Assembly (NCBI GenBank): GCA_019637795.1
Contig: JAHBUY010000006.1
Location: 50,330-114,329 of the forward strand
Direction: 5' to 3'
DNA length: 64,000 nucleotides
Source of the DNA: a bacterium
Lineage (GTDB): Bacteria > Desulfobacterota > Binatia > HRBIN30 > CADEER01
The translations under genes and the position numbers were made by a program. Below the pieces are notes generated by a model. It saw only the letters and a list, made by a program, of their open reading frames with translations. It ran no database searches and was not told where the DNA came from. Shown piece after piece: positions 47,473 through 55,558 of the stretch (the first letter of the stretch is position 1; every line of letters begins with the position of its first letter).

Positions 47473-48555
47473 ATGCCCTCCCCGCGCCGCCCCGTCCTCG
47501 TCGCCGCCGCCGGCTATGCCGGCTTCACGCTGCTCGCCCTGGCGCTGCACGGTGGCTCGCCGCTGTGGTTCGTGTGGATCGGCGAGCGCTGGAGCGAGGG
47601 GGTGGTCGACGGCCGCACCGGCTACGATGGGCAGTTCGTGTACTACCTGGCGCGCGACGGCTGGGCCGCGATCCCCCATCTCGACGCGCCCGGCTACCGC
47701 ATGGCGCGCATCCTCTACCCGCTGCTCGCGGCCGGCCTGAGCGGCGGCCACCCGGCGCTGCTGCCGTGGGCGATGCTGGCGATCAACTACCTCGCGGTGG
47801 TCGCCGGCACCGCGCTCCTGGCGCGCTGGCTGGCGGCGCGCGACACCTCGCCGTGGTGGGCGCTCGCCTATGCCGGCGGCGCCGGACTGCTATTCGCCTA
47901 CTCGCGCGACTGCACCGAGCCGCTGGCGTACGGGCTGGCGGCGGCCGGCGCCATCGCCTGGCTCGAGCGCCGGCTCCGCGCCGGCGGCATCCTGCTGGCG
48001 CTGGCGCCGCTGGCGCGCGAGTCGGCCGTGCTCTTCGCCGCCGCGCTGGCGGCCGCCGCCCTGGCGCGGCGGCGCTGGGGCGACGCCCTCGCGCTCGCCG
48101 CCACCGCCCTGCCGATCCTCGCCTGGCAGGCGTACCTGATCGCCGCCCTGCCGGGGCCGGCGACCGGCGTCGCCAGCCTGCTGCAATTGCCGCTCGCCGG
48201 CGCCTTCCCGATCGCCGACGCCGATCCCGGGCGGCTCGCGGCGCTCGTCCTGGTCGCCCTGCCGCTCGCCGCGCTCGCGCCCGGCGCCCTGGCGTGGATC
48301 GTCCGCGAGCCCGCAAGCCCGTTCGCCTGGCTGATCGCCCTCAACGCGCTGCTGGTGCTGAGCGCCCCGGCGCAGACCTACCTGCACGTCCTCGCCCTGG
48401 CCCGCGTCGGCCTCGGCGCCCAGGTGGCCCTGCTGCTCGCCTTCCCGCTGCTGTCGCGCGAGCTGCGCGCCGCCGTCGCGGCCTTCGCCGTCGCGCCGAT
48501 CCTGATCTGGCTCGCCCCGATGCTCTGGTGGGCCCCGTGGACGGCGGTCCGCTAA
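47473..48555 (+). CDS. polytopic membrane protein of the YDGQF glycosyltransferase-like family
   Basis: The ATG at 47473 (MPSPRRPVLVAAAGYAGFTL) gives 360 residues with about 9-10 hydrophobic segments. Near the N-terminus is VVDGRTGYDGQFVYYLARDG followed by DAPGYRMARILYPLLAAGLS. This YDGQF ... YRxxRILYP pattern is shared by a family of multi-pass membrane proteins related to GT-C glycosyltransferases; members are mostly uncharacterised. It is divergent from zwf. The function may be glycan transfer using a lipid-linked donor. Confidence 0.78.
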   Translation: MPSPRRPVLVAAAGYAGFTLLALALHGGSPLWFVWIGERWSEGVVDGRTGYDGQFVYYLARDGWAAIPHLDAPGYRMARILYPLLAAGLSGGHPALLPWAMLAINYLAVVAGTALLARWLAARDTSPWWALAYAGGAGLLFAYSRDCTEPLAYGLAAAGAIAWLERRLRAGGILLALAPLARESAVLFAAALAAAALARRRWGDALALAATALPILAWQAYLIAALPGPATGVASLLQLPLAGAFPIADADPGRLAALVLVALPLAALAPGALAWIVREPASPFAWLIALNALLVLSAPAQTYLHVLALARVGLGAQVALLLAFPLLSRELRAAVAAFAVAPILIWLAPMLWWAPWTAVR

Positions 48556-48666
48556 CCCGGGCCGACCCCATCGCCCCCCGTCGCCCGGGAACGCCGACCG
48601 GGGGAGCAACGCCGCGCTCGCCGCCCAGCGGGCGGCGATGCCACACGGACCGAACGTGTAGTGTTT

Positions 48667-48694
48667 GACGCTACATCCCTCCCTTGGTAGCGTC
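48667..48694 (+). promoter_or_regulatory. brnT promoter with palindromic operator
   Basis: GACGCTAC (48667-48674) and GTAGCGTC (48687-48694) are perfect inverted 8-base arms with a 12-base spacer, 12 bases before the brnT ATG. A promoter-like TTGACG (48665-48670) and TAGCGT (48688-48693), spaced 17 bases apart, overlap both arms. A BrnTA complex bound here would block RNA polymerase, as expected for autoregulation. Confidence 0.7.
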
Positions 48695-48705
48695 TGCGGC
48701 GGCGC

Positions 48706-48993
48706 ATGGCGCAGGTCGTCTTCGACTGGGATCAGTGGAACGTCCAGAAGAACGAGGCGAAGCACGGCGTGTCCCGCCTCGAGGCGGAGAGCGCCTTCTA
48801 CGATCCCCACGTTCGCCTGTTCGAAGACCGGCAGCACTCCAGCGTGCGCGAGGCGCGCTACATCCTGTACGGACGAAGCCTCGAAGCTCGAGTGCTGATG
48901 GTCGGCTTCACCCACAGGGGCGGCCGGGTCCGCGTGATCACGGCGCGCCCCGCCTCGCGAAGGGAGAGAACGATCTATGAAACGAAAGCCTAG
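48706..48993 (+). CDS. brnT: BrnT-type ribonuclease toxin
   Basis: The 95-residue protein (FDWDQWNVQKNEAKHGVSRL) has the BrnT family pattern: FDWDxxNxxKNxxKHG at the N-terminus, EAESAFYDP, and REARYILYGRSLEARVLMVG with a late RVRVITARPASRRERTIYE. BrnT is a RelE-like ribonuclease that inhibits translation. The toxin gene comes first and overlaps the antitoxin gene by 17 bases, the usual brnTA order. Confidence 0.93.
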   Translation: MAQVVFDWDQWNVQKNEAKHGVSRLEAESAFYDPHVRLFEDRQHSSVREARYILYGRSLEARVLMVGFTHRGGRVRVITARPASRRERTIYETKA

Positions 48994-49255
48994 CGCCGCG
49001 ACGCGGCGGCGGCCGGCGATCACGGATTACGATACGCGAGACACCTCGGGCATGGTCGACACGACGAAGCCCCTGACGCTGAAACAGATCGGGCTCGAGC
49101 TGCCGCCCGTCCCCCCCACCCAGGTGGTGTCGATCCGGCTGCCCTCGGCGCTGCTCAACCAACTGAAGGCGTACGCTTCGGCGCGGGACGTTCCCTACCA
49201 GGCGCTCATCAAGCTGCTCCTGGACGAATCGCTGCGGCGCCGGCGCGCCGCGTGA
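48977..49255 (+). CDS. brnA: BrnA-type antitoxin
   Basis: The 92-residue protein overlaps brnT by 17 bases. The N-terminal part is a flexible toxin-binding region. The C-terminus (VVSIRLPSALLNQLKAYASA, ALIKLLLDESLRRRR) is a ribbon-helix-helix DNA-binding domain. It should neutralise BrnT and repress the operon from the palindrome upstream. Confidence 0.9.
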   Translation: MKRKPSAATRRRPAITDYDTRDTSGMVDTTKPLTLKQIGLELPPVPPTQVVSIRLPSALLNQLKAYASARDVPYQALIKLLLDESLRRRRAA

Positions 49256-49463
49256 GCAGCCCTCCAGGGCCCGGCGGCGGTGGCCTGATCCCGCGGCACC
49301 CGATCTCGCGAGCGGCGCCGCGCCGGCGCGCTGCCGATTTCGCCATTGGCGCGTCGGACAGGGCGGACCGGCGGCACGGAGACGAGTCGCATCCGGCGCG
49401 CGTCGTGGCCGCGCCGCGGCGCCAGGGGCGGCGCCCACGGACGCGGCGGCGGCTCGCCGGACG

Positions 49464-50333
49464 TCAGGGGGCGGCGGCGATGAGGAGCGTGGCGACGCCG
49501 TGGGTCTCGCGGCGGACGGTGCAGACGCGCGTCCCCGGTTTGTGGCCGGGGCGCGCCTCGGAGACGTCGAAGCCGGCGGCGAGCAGGCGGGCGCGCGCGG
49601 CGTCGATGTCGGCAACGCGGTAGGAGATGCCCCAGAAGCGATCCGGCGCGGCCGCGGCGCCCAGCGGCGCCGCCAGCTCCACGGTGATGCCGGCGAGGCG
49701 GAAGAAGAGGAGCCGCACCCCGCGCGGCTCGAAGGTGCGGTCGAACGCCAGGCGCAGGCCGAGGCGATCGCGGTAGAGCGCGATCGCCGCCTCGGCATCG
49801 GCGGTCATCACCACGACGTGGTCGATGCCGTCGACCGCCGCCCGCGGATCGCCGGCGATCGCCGCCGGCGGCAGCGCCGCGGACGGCGCGTCGTGCTGGA
49901 TGATCAGGAGCGGCACGCCGCGCGTGTCGGCGGGCGGCAGGACGACGGTGCGCCAGCGCCGTTCGGCGCCGCTCGCCGTATCGCGCCCGCTGCCCGGCGT
50001 CGGGTCGCCGGCCGCGATGCCGGCGGCGCGCAGCGCGGCGGCGCAGGCCGCCGCGTCGGCGGTGGCGAACGCGAGGGCGTACGGCCCCTCGCCGTGGACC
50101 TCGAGGTGGCCGCGCAGCGCCGCGGCGAGCGGCCCCTCGCCGGCGGGCGCGATCAGCTCGACGTAGGTGTTGGCGAGGCGGAAGAGGACGTTCGCGGTCC
50201 CCCACCCCGGGTGCACGCCCTGCCACGAGGAGGCGCGGCCGTAGAGCGCGCCGTAGGCGCGCGCCGCGGCGGGGAGATCGCGGACGGCGACGACCACGTG
50301 GTCGAGGGCGCTGAGCCCCGGCGCCGCGCTCAC
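49464..50333 (-). CDS. two-domain VOC (glyoxalase/bleomycin resistance) family protein
   Basis: The GTG start at 50333 overlaps the upstream stop (GTGA), giving 289 residues. Each half is a VOC module: LDHVVVAVRDLPAAARAYGA with ANTYVELIAP, and IDHVVVMTADAEAAIALYRD with AGITVELAAP. The His and Glu ligands in these positions suggest metal binding. VOC proteins include dioxygenases, lyases and resistance proteins; the substrate is unknown. The long frame upstream runs across the metallo-hydrolase gene and is a shadow. Confidence 0.88.
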   Translation of the reverse strand: MSAAPGLSALDHVVVAVRDLPAAARAYGALYGRASSWQGVHPGWGTANVLFRLANTYVELIAPAGEGPLAAALRGHLEVHGEGPYALAFATADAAACAAALRAAGIAAGDPTPGSGRDTASGAERRWRTVVLPPADTRGVPLLIIQHDAPSAALPPAAIAGDPRAAVDGIDHVVVMTADAEAAIALYRDRLGLRLAFDRTFEPRGVRLLFFRLAGITVELAAPLGAAAAPDRFWGISYRVADIDAARARLLAAGFDVSEARPGHKPGTRVCTVRRETHGVATLLIAAAP

Positions 50334-51289
50334 TGCCAGCTCTCGACGCCGCTGCGCTCGAGCGACAGTTGATCGTGCGACACCAGCGGGACGGCGTGCG
50401 CCTCGTCCTCGAGCCGCTTGAGGAAGCGGCGCAGCTCCTGCTGGCGGGATTCCGACTCGGGGATGATGAAGGTGCGGTAGACCCAGGGCTTGGGAATGTC
50501 GTGTTCGATGCCGTCCGCGTTGTTGACGATGTCGCCGACGAACACGTAGCGCCGCTGTCCGTCGCCGCTGCCCACCTGGGCGATGACGATCTGGCTGCCG
50601 GGCGTGTGCCCGCCGGCGTCGATGACCGAGACGCCGGGGAACCCGGGCACCGGCATCAACGGCCCGCCGTCGAGACCCACCGGCCGCGCGCAGGCGGCGT
50701 CGCGGATCTGCGCCAGCCCGGGGCGGGTGGTGTAGTTGGGGCGCTGCGCCTGGGCGATGGTCATGAACACGGCGACGTCGTGGTCGACGCGCGCGCAGAG
50801 CGCGCCGATGCCGCCGGTGTGATCGGTGTGCGGGTGGGTGAAGATGACGCCGCGGACGCGCGCCGCGTCGATGCCGAGCGCCTCGGCCGTCGAGCGGTGG
50901 GGCTGCATCGGCTGCGCATCGCGGATCATCTCGATCGGCTTGCCGAAGGCGATCGCCTGCTCGGCGGTCATGCCGGTGTCGATGAGCAGGATGCGGCCGT
51001 CCGCCCATTCGAGGACGAACGACGGATGGCTCATGACGAAGGGCGCGCCGGGATCGGGATCGCGGTCGGCCTCGAGCACCCCGGCGCGCGCCATCGGCTG
51101 GCTGGCGGTATTGATGATCGACAGGCGCAGCGGCGGATCGTCGACCGGGCGCGCGCCGGCGATGTCGGCCACCGCCGGCAGCGGCGCCCGTTCCGCGTCG
51201 ATCGCCCGGTGCGCCCACCACAGGCCGCCGGCCGCGAACAGGATCAGACCGATCAGCGATCGCAACAGCCACCGTCCGATTCGTCGCAC
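50330..51289 (-). CDS. membrane-anchored MBL-fold metallo-hydrolase
   Basis: The GTG at 51289 follows GGAGGGGCGAGG, giving 319 residues (RRIGRWLLRSLIGLILFAAG, an N-terminal signal anchor); an ATG at 51400 is possible. It has HPHTDHTGG (HxHxDH), GHTPGSQIVIA and FVGDIVNN, the ligands of a binuclear lactonase/glyoxalase II-like site. It could be a quorum-quenching lactonase or thioesterase, facing the periplasm. It is coupled to the VOC protein. Confidence 0.85.
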   Translation of the reverse strand: MRRIGRWLLRSLIGLILFAAGGLWWAHRAIDAERAPLPAVADIAGARPVDDPPLRLSIINTASQPMARAGVLEADRDPDPGAPFVMSHPSFVLEWADGRILLIDTGMTAEQAIAFGKPIEMIRDAQPMQPHRSTAEALGIDAARVRGVIFTHPHTDHTGGIGALCARVDHDVAVFMTIAQAQRPNYTTRPGLAQIRDAACARPVGLDGGPLMPVPGFPGVSVIDAGGHTPGSQIVIAQVGSGDGQRRYVFVGDIVNNADGIEHDIPKPWVYRTFIIPESESRQQELRRFLKRLEDEAHAVPLVSHDQLSLERSGVESWQ

Positions 51290-51419
51290 GCCTCGCCCCT
51301 CCGCCGGCGTCTTTGGCACCCCACGGCGCCGGCCGTCAAAGCGCCGCCCACGCTCGTCGGATCGTCGCGCGGACGCAGCGGTTGTCGTCGCCCTCATCAT
51401 GGACTAGACGGCGAGGCGC

Positions 51420-52043
51420 ATGGCCCAGCCCGCGCCCACTGCGACCTACGACGCCGGCGGCGCCTCGTTCCGCCGCGGCTGGCCGCTGACCCTCACGGCG
51501 ACCGTCCTCACCGCGACCGTCTGCAGCTTCGCCTACACCCTGCTCGGCGGCGGCCTCGAGGGCTGGCACGCGGTGGTGCGCACCAGCGCCAAGACCTCCC
51601 TGCTCTTCTTCCTCGCCGCCTTCGTCGCCTCGTCGCTCCGCCCGCTGTGGCGCACGCCGTTCACCGCCTGGCTGCTCGCCAACCGACGCTACGTCGGGGT
51701 GTCGTTCGCGACCTCGCACGCCATCCATCTCGTCGGCATCCTGATGGTGGTGGCGCTGTCGCCCGACTTCTCGCGCGGCGCCACGACCCTGATCTTCGGC
51801 GGCCTCGGCTACGTGCTGCTGTTCGCCATGGCGGCGACGTCGTTCGACGGCGCCGTCGCCTGGCTCGGCCGCCGGCGCTGGCAGCTCCTGCACCGGACCG
51901 GCATGTACTACCTCTGGCTCATCTTCGCGATCTCGTACCTGCCGCGGGCGCTCGTCGAATCCGCCTGGTACGCGATTCCCGCCGGCGCCCTGCTCGCCGC
52001 GCTCGCCCTGCGCTTCGCCGTCTACCGGCGGCAGCGCCGCTGA
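51420..52043 (+). CDS. ferric-reductase-like transmembrane protein
   Basis: The 207-residue protein has about six hydrophobic segments. Likely heme-ligating histidines lie in TSHAIHLVGILMVVAL and LLHRTGMYYLWLIFAI, paired across two helices as in ferric reductase/MsrQ-like domains. Unlike MsrQ it has no catalytic partner gene next to it; superoxide dismutase follows 73 bases downstream, so a redox-stress role is possible. Confidence 0.75.
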   Translation: MAQPAPTATYDAGGASFRRGWPLTLTATVLTATVCSFAYTLLGGGLEGWHAVVRTSAKTSLLFFLAAFVASSLRPLWRTPFTAWLLANRRYVGVSFATSHAIHLVGILMVVALSPDFSRGATTLIFGGLGYVLLFAMAATSFDGAVAWLGRRRWQLLHRTGMYYLWLIFAISYLPRALVESAWYAIPAGALLAALALRFAVYRRQRR

Positions 52044-52116
52044 GAAAAGCGCGGCGCCGTCGTCGCCATCCGTCCCCCGGGGTGTACGCTGAGAGACACC
52101 CACGAGAGGAGACGCG

Positions 52117-52728
52117 ATGACCTACACGCTGCCGGACCTGCCGTACGACTACGCGGCGCTCGAGCCGCACTACGCCGCCAGGGTGCTCGAGCTGCACCAC
52201 GACACGCACCACGCGGCCTACGTGAAGGGCGCCAACGCGACCCTGGAGACACTGGCGGAGGCGCGCGCCCGCGAGGATTTCGCCGCCATCAATCAGTTGC
52301 AGAAGAACCTGGCCTTCCACCTCTCCGGCCACGTGCTGCACTCGCTGATGTGGAAGAACCTCTCGCCGCGCGGCGGCGGCCGCCCCGAGGGCGAGCTGGC
52401 GGCGGCGATCCACGAGGCCTTCGGCTCCTTCGAGGCCATGCAGCAGCAGGCGAGCGAAGCGGCGAAGAACATCCAGGGCTCGGGCTGGAGCACCCTCGCC
52501 TGGGAGCCGGTGGGCCGGTGCCTGGTCGTCGAGCAGGTGCACGACCACCAGGGCAACATCGGCAACGGCACCGTGCCGCTGCTGGTGCTCGACATGTGGG
52601 AGCACGCCTACTACCTGCAGTACCAGGCCGCGAAGGGGGACTGGGTGCGCGCCTTCTGGAAGCTCGTCGACTGGCCGGACGTGAGCCAGCGGTTCGCCAA
52701 GGCGCGCGCGCTCGACCTCGGCCTCTGA
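52117..52728 (+). CDS. sod: Fe/Mn superoxide dismutase
   Basis: The ATG at 52117 follows AGGAGACG. The 203-residue protein has the metal ligands H27 (ELHHDTHHAAYV), a second His in HLSGHVLHSLMW, and Asp and His in LDMWEHAYYLQY near the C-terminus, the standard SodA/SodB set. It dismutates superoxide in the cytoplasm. Whether it uses Fe or Mn cannot be read safely from sequence. Confidence 0.95.
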   Translation: MTYTLPDLPYDYAALEPHYAARVLELHHDTHHAAYVKGANATLETLAEARAREDFAAINQLQKNLAFHLSGHVLHSLMWKNLSPRGGGRPEGELAAAIHEAFGSFEAMQQQASEAAKNIQGSGWSTLAWEPVGRCLVVEQVHDHQGNIGNGTVPLLVLDMWEHAYYLQYQAAKGDWVRAFWKLVDWPDVSQRFAKARALDLGL

Positions 52729-52741
52729 GCACCCTACCCGC

Positions 52742-54229
52742 TCACGGTTTCACGGCGCCGGCGGCGTAGGCGACGGCGGCGGCGGTGGTGAGCATCTCGG
52801 CCCGCGACAGCACGACGGTGTAGCGGGCGGCGGCGAGATCGCGGGCGGCGGTGAGCAGCTCGACGATGTCGCTGAGGCCGACCTTGTAGGTCGCGAAGGT
52901 GCTCGCATAGGCGTCCTCCGAGGCGGCGAGCAACGCCGCCGCGAACTCCACCTTGCGCACCGCGGCGCGATAGTCGTGATAGCTGCGCCAGACGCCGGCC
53001 ACCGCATCGAGCTCGCTCGCCGCCAGCTCGGCGCGCGCCGCGGCGGTGGCGTGCTCGGCTTCGCGCAGCGCGTTGGCGCGCTCGAAGCCGGTGAACAGCG
53101 GCCAGTCGAGGGTGAACAGGGTGTCGTAGGTGGGCTCGTTGGCGCGCAGGTTCGACATGGCGGCGGCCTGGTAGTTCCAGATCTGCTGGCCGTAGGCGCC
53201 GCGGAAGCCGATCGTCGGCAGGAAGTCGGCGCGCGCCTTCGCCACCTGGGCCTCGGCGGCGCGCAGCTCGGCGGCGCGCGCCGCCAGGTCGGGGCGGTCG
53301 CGCAGGGCGTCGGCGATGACCGATTCGACGGCCTCGGCGAGCGTCTCCGGCGCCTGCGCCGCCAGCGGTTCGATGCGCAGCGGCCGATCGGCGCGGACGC
53401 CGAGCGCCAGCGCCAGGTCGGCCTCGCCGTTCTTCACCCCGACCACCGCGTTCTCGACGTCGTAGCGGGCCTGGGCGTCGAGCTGGCGCGCCAGCAGGAC
53501 CTCGGGCTTGGTGGCAAGCCCGACCGCCAGACGCTGCTCGGACGCTGCCAGCACCGTCCGCGCCAGATCCAGGTTGCGGTCGGCTGCCGTCTCCAGGCCC
53601 TTCGCCGCGTCGAGCCGGTAGAACGCGCGCTGCGTCGCGAACACCACGTCCTGCAGCCGCCGGTTGAAGCGGAAGTTGGCCGCCAACAGTTGCTGGCGGG
53701 CGCGCTCCGCCGACTGCGCCGTGCGACCGAAGTCGAGCAGCGTGTAGGTCAGGGCGATCTCGGGTTCGAAGGCGTGCAGGTGCACGGTCAGCGGCGCGTC
53801 CGGCACCGCCTCGAGATTGCGCTTCACCGGCCGGGCGCCGGCCTCGGCGCGCAGCGTCGGGTAGTACGGCGCCAGCGATCGGCCGTAGGCGGCGGCGGCC
53901 TGGCGCGCCGACTCCCAGGCGGCGCGGGTGTCGGGGTTGTTGCGCAGCGCGAGGTCGATCAGCGCCGGCAGGTCGTAGACCTCGGCCGGGTCGGGCGGCG
54001 CCTGCAGCGCCTCCCGTGAGGCGTCCGGCGCCGGCCGCGGCGCCGCCGCCGGCTCGCTCGGCTGCCAGCTCTCGTGCGCCCGCGGCGGCGCCAGCGCCTC
54101 CGGCGCCCAGGCGCGGCGCACGTCGGGCGGCGCCTGCCAGACCCCACAGCCGGCGAGCAGCGCGCCGAGCAGCGCCGCCGCGGCGCGGGCTTTACTCCGC
54201 CCGAGCGTTCGTGTCTCTAGAGTCGCCAT
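52742..54229 (-). CDS. TolC-family outer-membrane efflux lipoprotein
   Basis: The ATG at 54229 (MATLETRTLGRSKARAAAAL) gives 495 residues; a GTG at 54259 is possible. The lipobox LLAGCGVW, with Cys near residue 28, follows a short signal. The body carries paired TolC repeats: YDLPALIDLALRNNPDTRAA and QLDAQARYDVENAVVGVKN, then a second set after about 300 (ERANALREAEHATAAARAEL). It should form the outer-membrane channel for the divergent YtcA-HlyD-FUSC genes. Its ATG overlaps that of ytcA-like on the other strand. Confidence 0.92.
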   Translation of the reverse strand: MATLETRTLGRSKARAAAALLGALLAGCGVWQAPPDVRRAWAPEALAPPRAHESWQPSEPAAAPRPAPDASREALQAPPDPAEVYDLPALIDLALRNNPDTRAAWESARQAAAAYGRSLAPYYPTLRAEAGARPVKRNLEAVPDAPLTVHLHAFEPEIALTYTLLDFGRTAQSAERARQQLLAANFRFNRRLQDVVFATQRAFYRLDAAKGLETAADRNLDLARTVLAASEQRLAVGLATKPEVLLARQLDAQARYDVENAVVGVKNGEADLALALGVRADRPLRIEPLAAQAPETLAEAVESVIADALRDRPDLAARAAELRAAEAQVAKARADFLPTIGFRGAYGQQIWNYQAAAMSNLRANEPTYDTLFTLDWPLFTGFERANALREAEHATAAARAELAASELDAVAGVWRSYHDYRAAVRKVEFAAALLAASEDAYASTFATYKVGLSDIVELLTAARDLAAARYTVVLSRAEMLTTAAAVAYAAGAVKP

Positions 54230-54536
54230 GTTCGCCGGGACGCCTCGCCCACCCGCCACCGCCGTGCGGCGCCGTGCATATACGACGGCGGCGCGGCGGC
54301 CAATCCTCGCCGCGGCGGCGCTGGTGCCGGGCTACGATCCGCTCTTCGACCTCGAGGGCGCGTTCTTCCCGTCGTGGATGCTCTGTCTGCTGATCGGCAT
54401 CGCGCTCACCGTCGCCTTCCGCCTGCTCTTCGCGCGCCTCGGCCTCGAGCCCCACCTCGGCCCGTTGCCCGTGGTCTACGGCTGCCTGGCGCTGCTGCTC
54501 GGCATGAGCGCCTGGCTGCTCTTCTTCCGGGCCTGA
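54228..54536 (+). CDS. YtcA-like small membrane protein
   Basis: The 102-residue protein has two hydrophobic segments: AFFPSWMLCLLIGIALTVAF and LPVVYGCLALLLGMSAWLLF. The pattern, including GAFFPSWMLC, fits the YtcA family found beside MdtN-type adaptors. Known YtcA proteins are lipoproteins with a Cys in the signal, which is not apparent here. The start overlaps tolC, so an internal GTG at 54264 may be used instead. One base separates it from the adaptor gene. Confidence 0.7.
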   Translation: MFAGTPRPPATAVRRRAYTTAARRPILAAAALVPGYDPLFDLEGAFFPSWMLCLLIGIALTVAFRLLFARLGLEPHLGPLPVVYGCLALLLGMSAWLLFFRA

Positions 54537-54537
54537 C

Positions 54538-55557
54538 GTGGCGGCGGCGCGCGACACCGTGCTGCGCCTCACCGGTCGCCTGCTCGGCGCCGGCATCGTC
54601 ATCGCCACCATCGCCATGGGCGCGGTCGTCTACCGCCTCCTCTACGACGAGCCGCGCACCGACGACGCCTACGTCCGCGCCAACACCATCGGCATCGCGC
54701 CGCACGTCGGCGGGCCGATCGTCGCCCTGCCGATCGTCGACAACCAGCGGGTGCAGGCCGGGGATCTGCTCTTCGTCGTCGACCCGCGCCCCTACGAGGC
54801 GGTGCTCGACCAGGCCCGCGCCCAGCTCGCGCTCACCGATCTCGAGATCCGCGGCTATCAGCAGGCGGTCGACGCCGCCGCCGCCACGGTGGCGGCGCGC
54901 GAGGCGGAGGCGCAGTACGCCGACGACTACCTGCGCCGCGTCGAGCCGCTGCTCGCCAGCCAGTTCGTCACCCGCGACCAGGTCGAGGATGCGCGCAGCA
55001 AGGCGCGGGCGGCGCGCGCCGCCGTCGCCGCCGCGCGCGCCGAGCTGCGCCGGCAGCAGGACCTGCTCGGCCAGCTCGGCGACGTCAACGCGCGCCGCCA
55101 GGCGGCGCAGGCGGCGGTCGACGACGCGGCGCTCAACGTCGGCTACTGCTCGGTGCGGGCGCCGTTCGACGGCTACGTCACCAATCTGAACATCGCCGTC
55201 GGCCAGTACGCCAACAAGGGCGAGGAGGTGTTCGCGCTGGTGGACGACCGCGAGTGGTACGTGATGGCCAATTTCCGCGAGTCGTTCCTCACCCACATCG
55301 CGCCCGGCATGCCGGCCGAGGTCTACCTGGTGAGCTACCCGGCGCGCCGCTTCCGCGGCCGCGTGCAGGGCATCGGCTGGGCGCTCTACCAGCGCAACGG
55401 CGCCAGCGTCGGCGTCCTGCCGGCCACCGAGCCGACGTTGAACTGGGTGCGCCTCGCCCAGCGCTTCCCGGTGCGCATCGTGCTCGAGGAGCGCGATCCG
55501 GACCGCCCGTTCCGCATGGGCCAGACCGCGGTGGTGACGGTGCGCGGCGGGCGCTGA
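54538..55557 (+). CDS. HlyD-family periplasmic adaptor (MdtN/EmrA-like)
   Basis: The GTG at 54538 starts a 339-residue protein with an N-terminal membrane helix (LLGAGIVIATIAMGAVVYRL), a barrel-sandwich hybrid half (VRANTIGIAPHVGGPIVALP), a coiled-coil hairpin (about 90-180), and the second lipoyl half (NVGYCSVRAPFDGYVTNLNI). It bridges an inner-membrane pump and TolC. The FUSC partner begins 1 base after the stop. Confidence 0.92.
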   Translation: MAAARDTVLRLTGRLLGAGIVIATIAMGAVVYRLLYDEPRTDDAYVRANTIGIAPHVGGPIVALPIVDNQRVQAGDLLFVVDPRPYEAVLDQARAQLALTDLEIRGYQQAVDAAAATVAAREAEAQYADDYLRRVEPLLASQFVTRDQVEDARSKARAARAAVAAARAELRRQQDLLGQLGDVNARRQAAQAAVDDAALNVGYCSVRAPFDGYVTNLNIAVGQYANKGEEVFALVDDREWYVMANFRESFLTHIAPGMPAEVYLVSYPARRFRGRVQGIGWALYQRNGASVGVLPATEPTLNWVRLAQRFPVRIVLEERDPDRPFRMGQTAVVTVRGGR

Positions 55558-55558
55558 C

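Noticed and set aside
42867..48668. A 1,933-codon open frame on the + strand
   Set aside because: It is antisense or out of frame to zwf, glk and the methyltransferase gene, is Arg/Ala-rich without domains, and results from the very high GC content.
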